41,003 bases of DNA from Gammaproteobacteria bacterium. GTDB taxonomy: Bacteria > Pseudomonadota > Gammaproteobacteria > Nitrosococcales > Methylophagaceae. The stretch is taken from assembly GCA_023488305.1 (NCBI GenBank), contig JAMDEF010000173.1:1-41003 (forward strand). Direction: 5' to 3'. Positions 36,307-41,003 of this stretch are shown piece after piece. Positions within the stretch are counted from its first letter, which is position 1. Every line of letters begins with the position of its first letter. A program made the position numbers and the translations under genes. Below the pieces are notes generated by a model. That model did not search any database. It worked only from the letters and a program-made list of their open reading frames with translations, and was not told the origin of the DNA.

Positions 36307-38148
36307 ATGAGTCAGACTGAAAATCCCACTACCGAACCGAAATTCGACCCGGTCAGTTTTGTAAAATCACTTACCAGTCGGCCCGGTGTCTATCGCATGG
36401 TCGATGCGGAAGGCACGGTGATTTATGTCGGTAAGGCTAAAAATCTAAAAAAACGTGTCGGCAGTTATTTTCGTAGCACTGGTTTAACCAGCAAAACTCA
36501 AGTTATGGTCGCCCAAATTGTGGCGATCGAAATCACCGTTACTCACACTGAAAACGAAGCTCTGATCCTGGAAAATAACCTGATCAAAGAGCTGATGCCG
36601 CGTTACAACGTGTTATTACGTGATGATAAATCCTACCCATACTTATTAATATCTGGTGATGACTATCCACGATTGAGTGTCCATCGTGGTGCCAAACGCA
36701 AAAAGGGTAAATATTTCGGACCCTATCCAAGCGCCGGGGCAGTTCGGGAAAGTCTTAATCTGCTGCAGAAACTGTTTCCAGTGCGTCAATGTGAAGACAG
36801 TTATTATCAAAATCGCAGCAGGCCCTGTCTGCAATATCAAATCAAACGTTGTACGGCGCCGTGTGTGGGCCTCATATCTGAAGCGGATTATCAAAAAGAT
36901 GTGCAGCACACCATTATGTTTCTGGAAGGCAAAAACCAACAGGTCATGGATGAGCTGAGTAATCAGATGGATGTTGCTTCGCAGAATTTACAGTTTGAGC
37001 AGGCCGCTTCTATTCGCGACAAGATCATCAGCTTACGTCGGGTACAAGAACGACAATATGTCAGCTCAATGCAAGGCGATTCTGATGTGCTGGCGGCCAT
37101 CGTGCGAGATGGCATTGCAGTAGTTGAAGTCAGTTTTGTTCGTGGCGGTCGTAATCTCGGTAGTAAATCGTATTTCCCGAAAGGCTCATCAGATCTTACT
37201 GAATCAGAATTGCTAGCGGCCTTTATCCCGCAGTATTACCTCGGTAAAGATGTTCCGGCTGAAATACTATTGAGTCATGAAGTCGAAGATGCACAACTGT
37301 TGCAAGATGTATTGCAGACTGAGTCCGGCCACAAAGTCAGTATACGTAAACCGCAACGCGGCCATGCAACCCGCTGGTTACAAATGGCGATGACTAATGC
37401 CGAAATCAGCCTGACACAACGTATCAGTAGCCGTTCTAATTTGTTACAACGCTTTGAAATGCTCCAGGATGCTTTGGAGCTGGACGAGCTGCCCAAACGT
37501 ATTGAATGCTTTGATATCAGTCATACCCGAGGTGAACGCACGGTTGCATCCTGCGTGGTGTTTGGCCTGGAAGGGGCGATTAAAAGTGACTATCGCAAAT
37601 TCAATATAGAGGGTATTACCGGCGGTGACGATTATGCTGCCATGTATCAAGCCTTAAGCCGACGTTTTACCCGCTTGAATAACGGCGAGGGCAAACGCCC
37701 GGATTTATTGCTGATTGATGGCGGTAAAGGCCAAATCAAAGAGGCTCAGGAAGTACTCGCAGAATTAAATCTAAGTGACTTACCGATTTTAGGTATCGCC
37801 AAAGGCCCGGCTCGCAAGCCCGGCGAAGAAACAATATTTCTAGTTGGCCGTGCTGGTGAAGTCACCCTATCTGCCGATTCACCTGCATTACATTTATTGC
37901 AGCAGGTGCGTGATGAAGCACATCGCTTTGCCATTACCGGTCATCGACAACGTCGCGCTAAAGCCCGTAAAACCTCTACTTTAGAAGATATTGCCGGGCT
38001 TGGGCCCAAGCGTCGGCAGAAGATCCTGCAACAATTTGGTGGGCTTCAAGAGGTCAAACGAGCCGGGGTAGAAGACCTGCAAAGAGTGGAAGGCATCAGC
38101 GCCGCTTTGGCACAGAAAATTTATGACTTGTTTCATCCGGACAATTAA
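36307..38148 (+). CDS. uvrC: Excinuclease ABC subunit C
   Basis: A 613-residue nuclease that makes both incisions in nucleotide excision repair. The N-terminal GIY-YIG domain (RPGVYRMVDAEGTVIYVGKA, about residues 25-44) makes the 3' cut. A UVR motif (about 205-240, LQFEQAASIRDKI) binds UvrB. The RNase-H-like domain with IECFDISHTRGE and LLLIDGGKGQI makes the 5' cut. Tandem helix-hairpin-helix motifs near 555-605 (LGPKRRQKIL and VEGISAALAQKI) bind DNA. A cysteine-rich element (CLQYQIKRCTAPCVG) sits near 177-191 and may hold an iron-sulphur cluster, as in other UvrC proteins. The ribosome site is weak. Confidence 0.98.
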   Translation: MSQTENPTTEPKFDPVSFVKSLTSRPGVYRMVDAEGTVIYVGKAKNLKKRVGSYFRSTGLTSKTQVMVAQIVAIEITVTHTENEALILENNLIKELMPRYNVLLRDDKSYPYLLISGDDYPRLSVHRGAKRKKGKYFGPYPSAGAVRESLNLLQKLFPVRQCEDSYYQNRSRPCLQYQIKRCTAPCVGLISEADYQKDVQHTIMFLEGKNQQVMDELSNQMDVASQNLQFEQAASIRDKIISLRRVQERQYVSSMQGDSDVLAAIVRDGIAVVEVSFVRGGRNLGSKSYFPKGSSDLTESELLAAFIPQYYLGKDVPAEILLSHEVEDAQLLQDVLQTESGHKVSIRKPQRGHATRWLQMAMTNAEISLTQRISSRSNLLQRFEMLQDALELDELPKRIECFDISHTRGERTVASCVVFGLEGAIKSDYRKFNIEGITGGDDYAAMYQALSRRFTRLNNGEGKRPDLLLIDGGKGQIKEAQEVLAELNLSDLPILGIAKGPARKPGEETIFLVGRAGEVTLSADSPALHLLQQVRDEAHRFAITGHRQRRAKARKTSTLEDIAGLGPKRRQKILQQFGGLQEVKRAGVEDLQRVEGISAALAQKIYDLFHPDN

Positions 38149-38200
38149 CGGCTTCATAGTGCTACCATAGGCGCTATCTATAGGTTACAACGATATTATT

Positions 38201-38758
38201 ATGCTGAATTTACCCAACCTTCTCAGTTTGCTTAGAGTCTTACTGATACCTGTTTTGGTCGCTTTGTATTTTCTACCAAGTCCAAATGCGACCATCTGGG
38301 CAACCGTGGTGTTTGTACTGGCGGGCATTACCGATTGGCTCGATGGTTATCTGGCAAGGCGAATGAATCTTACCTCACCATTCGGGGCTTTTATTGATCC
38401 AGTCGCTGATAAATTAATCGTTGTCGTCGCGTTATTGTTGATTCTCTATAAGTCTCCGGTATGGTTTATTCTGCTTCCCGTCATCGTTATCGTATTTCGT
38501 GAAATAACAATTTCCGCATTACGTGAATGGATGGCCGAAATTGGTGCCCGTCATGTGGTCCAGGTTTCTTCGCTCGGCAAGTGGAAAACCACCTTTCAAA
38601 TGATCGCCATCGGCTGCTTAATTTTCTATAAACCGCTGTTTGGATTACCTGTTTTTGAGATTGGCGTAGCCTTGTTATATGTGGCAGCTTTGCTCACATT
38701 GACCTCAATGATCACCTACCTGAAAGCAGCCTTGCCAGTGTTGATAGATAAGGGTTGA
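38201..38758 (+). CDS. pgsA: CDP-diacylglycerol-glycerol-3-phosphate 3-phosphatidyltransferase
   Basis: A 185-residue inner-membrane enzyme that makes phosphatidylglycerophosphate, the committed step to phosphatidylglycerol and cardiolipin. The CDP-alcohol phosphotransferase motif D-x2-D-G-x2-A-R-x8-G-x3-D-x3-D is complete (Asp45, 48, 66 and 70). About five membrane helices are seen. It follows uvrC by 52 bases, the same order as in E. coli. Its stop codon lies inside the -35 box of the tRNA-Gly promoter. No strong ribosome site precedes the ATG. Confidence 0.97.
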   Translation: MLNLPNLLSLLRVLLIPVLVALYFLPSPNATIWATVVFVLAGITDWLDGYLARRMNLTSPFGAFIDPVADKLIVVVALLLILYKSPVWFILLPVIVIVFREITISALREWMAEIGARHVVQVSSLGKWKTTFQMIAIGCLIFYKPLFGLPVFEIGVALLYVAALLTLTSMITYLKAALPVLIDKG

Positions 38759-38782
38759 CAGAAAATATTAAGTGCCTATAAT
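38755..38782 (+). promoter_or_regulatory. Consensus promoter of tRNA-Gly
   Basis: Perfect TTGACA (38755-38760) and perfect TATAAT (38777-38782), 16 bases apart, lie 14 bases before the mature tRNA-Gly. The -35 hexamer overlaps the pgsA stop codon (TGA at 38756-38758). Confidence 0.9.
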
Positions 38783-38796
38783 GCACGTCTTCCTAA

Positions 38797-38871
38797 GCGG
38801 GAATAGCTCAGTGGTAGAGCACAACCTTGCCAAGGTTGGGGTCGCGAGTTCGAATCTCGTTTCCCGCTCCA
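38797..38871 (+). tRNA. tRNA-Gly (anticodon GCC)
   Basis: A complete cloverleaf. The acceptor stem GCGGGAA pairs with TTCCCGC, the D-loop contains AGCTCAGTGGTAGAGC, the anticodon GCC is at 38829-38831, the T-arm has GTTCGAATC, and the discriminator T is followed by an encoded CCA (38869-38871). It corresponds to glyW after pgsA in E. coli. Confidence 0.98.
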
Positions 38872-38878
38872 AGAATAA

Positions 38879-38918
38879 AAAAAGCCGCGGTCAGTCCAAG
38901 TAACTACTGCGGCTTTTT
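38879..38918 (+). terminator. Terminator-like hairpin between tRNA-Gly and tRNA-Cys
   Basis: A 10-bp GC-centred stem (38879-38888 with 38909-38918), extendable by three pairs, is followed by T-rich sequence. It lies 7 bases after tRNA-Gly and should stop that transcript before tRNA-Cys. Confidence 0.8.
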
Positions 38919-38949
38919 AGTTTTGGATAGCTTAAGAAAGACATACCAT

Positions 38950-39023
38950 GGCTGGGTGGCAGAGTGGTCATGCAGCGGACTGCAACTCCGTGAACGCCGG
39001 TTCGATTCCGACCCCAGCCTCCA
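38950..39023 (+). tRNA. tRNA-Cys (anticodon GCA), probable integration site
   Basis: A complete cloverleaf. Acceptor GGCTGGG pairs with CCCAGCC, the anticodon GCA is at 38982-38984, U73 is the discriminator expected for cysteine, and CCA is encoded (39021-39023). An integrase gene starts 160 bases downstream in the same orientation, the usual arrangement for islands inserted into the 3' end of a tRNA gene. Confidence 0.97.
39000..39023 (+). mobile_element. Probable left attachment site (attL) in tRNA-Cys
   Basis: Inferred from the integrase location: the crossover is expected in the T-arm/acceptor end of tRNA-Cys. A second copy marking the right end is not found in the remaining 2 kb, so the element extends beyond the window. 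The exact core length cannot be set from one copy. Confidence 0.5.
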
Positions 39024-39090
39024 TATTCTTGTTCCATACTGTACCATGATGATTATAAATGATTGTTTCTTAAGGAAAAATCATGTTTGG

Positions 39091-39130
39091 TAGTCTCATG
39101 TTGTCTCATTCTATTTCTTGACATCTCACC
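39091..39130 (+). repeat. Helically phased TCTCA repeats upstream of the integrase
   Basis: Three direct copies of a 10-bp unit with consensus TTGTCTCATT start at 39091, 39101 and 39121, spaced 10 and 20 bases, so all face the same side of the helix. They lie between attL and the integrase gene and are candidates for integrase arm-type sites or a repressor operator. Confidence 0.5.
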
Positions 39131-39183
39131 ATTTTAGGGGCAACCTTCGGGGCAGCTTTCAGCTGTAATCAGGAGATGCCCCC

Positions 39184-40395
39184 ATGCCGTTATCTGATAT
39201 CAAAATTCGTAATGCAAAGCCGGGTATAAAGCCTGATGGTAGCCTTACGCATAAACCTTACCGTCTGAGCGATGAGAGGGGATTGTATTTGGAGGTCTCG
39301 CCAAAGGGTGGTAAATACTGGCGATTAAAATATCGTTTCGATGGAAAAGAAAAGCGTCTATCACTTGGGGTTTACCCAGATATATCTTTGAAAATTGCTC
39401 GCGATAGACGAGATGAACTTCGTTCTCAAATAGCCGTAGGAATTGATCCCTCAAATGCTCGCAAAGCAGAAAAACTCAGCAAAGCGGGTGCAGAAAGTTT
39501 TGAATTTGTTGCTAGAGAATGGCACGGTAAATTTCGAAACGGATGGTCGGATGATTATGCTGACAGAGTTCTAACTAATTTAGAAAATAATGTCTTCCCC
39601 TGGATTGGTACTCATCACATTTATGATATCACTGCATCTCAACTTCTAGCAGTATTGAGGCGAATTGAGAATCGAGGTGCATTAGACACAGCTCACAGAA
39701 CAAATCAGCAATGCGGGAAAGTTTTTAGGTATGCAGTGGCTACTGGAAGAGCTGAACGTGATCCTTCTCAAGATATTCGAGGTGCACTGCCACCTGTCAA
39801 ATCACAACATCATGCTTCACTAACTGAACCAAAAAAAATCGCAGAACTGTTAAAGGCAATTGATGGCTATTCTGGTTCTTATGTGACAGCTTGTGCGTTG
39901 AAATTAGCTCCATTGGTTTTCGTTCGGCCTAAAGAATTGAGAAGTGCTGAATGGACGGAGTTTGATTTGGAAAAAGCTGAGTGGCGTATTCCTGCTGAAA
40001 AGATGAAAATGCGATTACTGCACATTATTCCTTTATCTAAGCAGGCATTGGAGATCTTAAATGACCTTAAACCACTTACTGGTTTAGGAAAATATCTCTT
40101 TCCATCCATCCGAAGTTTATCCAGACCAATGAGTGAAAACACTATTAACGGTGCGTTGCGTCGACTGGGCTATACAAAAGAGGAAATGACTGGTCATGGA
40201 TTTAGAAGTATGGCCTCAACGATTCTCAATGAACAAAACTGGAATCGTGATGCTATCGAAAGACAGCTAGCCCATAGTGAACGAGATGGAGTTAGAGCAG
40301 CATATAACTATGCTGAATATTTACCAGAGCGTCAGCGCATGATGCAATCCTGGGCTGATTACCTTGATGAACTTAAATCTACTCAGTTGATTTGA
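39184..40395 (+). CDS. P4-type tyrosine recombinase/integrase
   Basis: A 403-residue site-specific integrase. The N-terminal DUF4102 arm-binding domain covers about residues 1-85 (LSDERGLYLEVSPKGGKYWR and LSLGVYPDISL). A core-binding domain spans about 105-190. The catalytic domain carries Arg248 (VRPKELRSAEW), His338-x2-Arg341 (GHGFR), His364 (LAHSE) and nucleophile Tyr374 (AAYNYAEYLPER). All key residues are present, so the enzyme looks active. AGGAG eight bases before the ATG fixes the start. An inverted repeat GGGGCA/TGCCCC encloses the ribosome site. Base use is more AT-rich than in uvrC and pgsA, in line with transfer. Confidence 0.96.
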   Translation: MPLSDIKIRNAKPGIKPDGSLTHKPYRLSDERGLYLEVSPKGGKYWRLKYRFDGKEKRLSLGVYPDISLKIARDRRDELRSQIAVGIDPSNARKAEKLSKAGAESFEFVAREWHGKFRNGWSDDYADRVLTNLENNVFPWIGTHHIYDITASQLLAVLRRIENRGALDTAHRTNQQCGKVFRYAVATGRAERDPSQDIRGALPPVKSQHHASLTEPKKIAELLKAIDGYSGSYVTACALKLAPLVFVRPKELRSAEWTEFDLEKAEWRIPAEKMKMRLLHIIPLSKQALEILNDLKPLTGLGKYLFPSIRSLSRPMSENTINGALRRLGYTKEEMTGHGFRSMASTILNEQNWNRDAIERQLAHSERDGVRAAYNYAEYLPERQRMMQSWADYLDELKSTQLI

Positions 40396-40402
40396 GTTTC
40401 AT

Positions 40403-40433
40403 ATGTACAAATGTACAACACAAGCTATAGCTT
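40403..40433. promoter_or_regulatory. Tandem TGTACA repeats and palindrome between integrase and alpA
   Basis: Two adjacent copies of ATGTACAA (40403-40418) are followed by the perfect 12-bp palindrome AAGCTATAGCTT (40422-40433). They look like an operator array; no function can be assigned. The remaining bases to 40550 include the 6-bp inverted repeat ACCATT/AATGGT at 40509-40523. Confidence 0.35.
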
Positions 40434-40550
40434 AAAGTACACCATATCATCTAGCCGAATGCTGAAGATAAAATTTGTTCTGATCAGGTCTTCACAGCCC
40501 ACCTAGCTACCATTCATAATGGTCATATAGGTTTAATTCAAGAGTTTCGC

Positions 40551-40760
40551 ATGAGTAATGAGCTGCCGAGTATTAGGGATAATAATCCATTGCAATTAGT
40601 ACGAATTAAAGACATTGTCTCTATCACGACTTTGTCACGATCTACTATTTATAGGCTTGTCCAGAATAATCAATTTCCTGCTCCTATTAAGCTTACTCCA
40701 TACACGTCGGCGTGGCGTCACTGTGATATTGAATTATGGATTGAAAAGAGGGCTGCTTAA
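40551..40760 (+). CDS. AlpA-family phage/island transcriptional regulator
   Basis: A 69-residue DNA-binding protein with a MerR/excisionase-like helix-turn-helix. LVRIKDIVSITTLSRSTIYR, then PAPIKL, WRHCDIELWIE and a short tail match the AlpA family (about residues 16-66). AlpA proteins, first known from a cryptic P4-like prophage of E. coli, activate or regulate the neighbouring integrase or act as excision factors. AAGAG lies six bases before the ATG. The gene ends TAATG, overlapping the start of the next gene by one base. Confidence 0.92.
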   Translation: MSNELPSIRDNNPLQLVRIKDIVSITTLSRSTIYRLVQNNQFPAPIKLTPYTSAWRHCDIELWIEKRAA

Positions 40761-41003
40761 TGAATGAAAAATCTAATGTATTGCCAGTTGAGTTATCAGA
40801 TAGCCAAAAAAATAATATTCTTTCTACCCCCCCTGCAAATGATCCAATATTTGTTGAAGACAAATTATTTAAATTTCGTGTTGCTATTAGTAGAGAGGTT
40901 GCAAGATCATATTGGAATGCAAACCTCCGACAAAAACGATTGCTTACATTGGCAATTAGCCGTATTGATTATTCCAAGAAGGCGCCCAATTTAGTAAAAT
41001 GGA
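40760..41003 (+). CDS. Probable replication initiation protein (Rep_3-like), 3' end outside window
   Basis: An ATG at 40760 overlaps the alpA stop (TAATG), has GAGG eight bases upstream and opens a frame of 81 codons that runs without a stop to the window end. The first 35 residues are polar and probably flexible. Residues 38-80 (FKFRVAISREVARSYWNANL, then RQKRLLTLAISRID) look like the N-terminal winged-helix region of Rep_3-type plasmid initiators, where a short helix ending in LLxLAIS-I precedes the DNA-binding core. The match is from memory of the family pattern on a partial protein, so the product name is tentative; that it is a gene is well supported. Confidence 0.55.
   Translation, partial: MNEKSNVLPVELSDSQKNNILSTPPANDPIFVEDKLFKFRVAISREVARSYWNANLRQKRLLTLAISRIDYSKKAPNLVKW

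Noticed and set aside
38827-39093. An 88-codon plus-strand open frame across the tRNA genes
   Set aside because: It runs through both tRNA genes and the terminator between them. Such frames arise from tRNA sequence and have no ribosome site.
40764-40994. A 76-codon frame starting four bases after the Rep-like ATG
   Set aside because: It is in a different frame from the gene at 40760, has worse ribosome-site spacing and an unstructured Cys/Gln/Leu composition; the 40760 frame overlaps alpA in the usual TAATG way.
1-41003. CRISPR arrays, insertion sequences or rRNA genes
   Set aside because: No regularly spaced long repeats, transposase genes or rRNA sequences were seen on reading both strands.

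Overview
The window is a chromosomal segment of a gammaproteobacterium. It carries rsxABCDGE-nth, uvrC-pgsA-tRNA-Gly-tRNA-Cys, mfd, cmoM (the cmo5U wobble modification) and an AroG close to the E. coli type. Base composition is moderate to slightly AT-rich. The abundance of sodium-linked transport (Mrp antiporter, Rnf, NhaD) suggests a marine or halophilic bacterium, with a Methylophaga/Piscirickettsiaceae-like lineage my best guess. The species cannot be fixed from the sequence alone.

Left to right: (1) 1-1521, the 3' part of a methyl-accepting chemotaxis protein, then a terminator and about 300 bases without a convincing gene. (2) 1822-8111, minus strand, a complete Mrp multisubunit Na+/H+ antiporter operon, mrpA(B)-C-D-E-F-G, followed by yaiI. 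(3) 8252-8743, a membrane-anchored cytochrome c5. (4) 15917 down to 8801, minus strand, rsxA-B-C-D-G-E, nth, a DUF1841 gene and a zinc-type alcohol dehydrogenase/quinone reductase, tightly packed with ATGA and TGATG junctions. (5) 16128-18742, aroG and nhaD; nhaD has a strong 13-bp hairpin in its leader. (6) 18811-20962, a fructosamine-kinase-family gene and a low-molecular-weight phosphatase, divergent from rpiA; together they look like a protein deglycation module. (7) 21030-22709, a peroxiredoxin and a divergent Gfo/Idh/MocA oxidoreductase. (8) 22750-26235, two more chemoreceptors with different sensor domains. (9) 31614 down to 26416, a five-gene operon: retropepsin-like lipoprotein, inactive transglutaminase fused to seven membrane helices, RimK-like ATP-grasp ligase, SIMPL-domain protein and radical SAM protein. 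(10) 36005 down to 31705, mfd-cmoM. (11) 36085-38758, a small membrane protein, uvrC and pgsA. (12) 38797-39023, tRNA-Gly(GCC) and tRNA-Cys(GCA). (13) 39024 to the right end, the left edge of an integrated element: P4-type tyrosine integrase, AlpA-like regulator and the start of a probable replication-initiation gene.

Three themes connect the genes. Sodium energetics: Rnf probably moves Na+ or H+ using ferredoxin/NAD electrons, while Mrp and NhaD exchange Na+ for H+. Damage control: nth, mfd, uvrC, the peroxiredoxin and the presumed deglycation pair. Peptide or protein modification: the ATP-grasp/7TM/retropepsin operon, whose substrate is not known to me and which I consider the most interesting under-described system here. 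The right end is a mobile island that seems to have split the conserved pgsA-glyW-cysT-leuZ order, because no tRNA-Leu follows tRNA-Cys.
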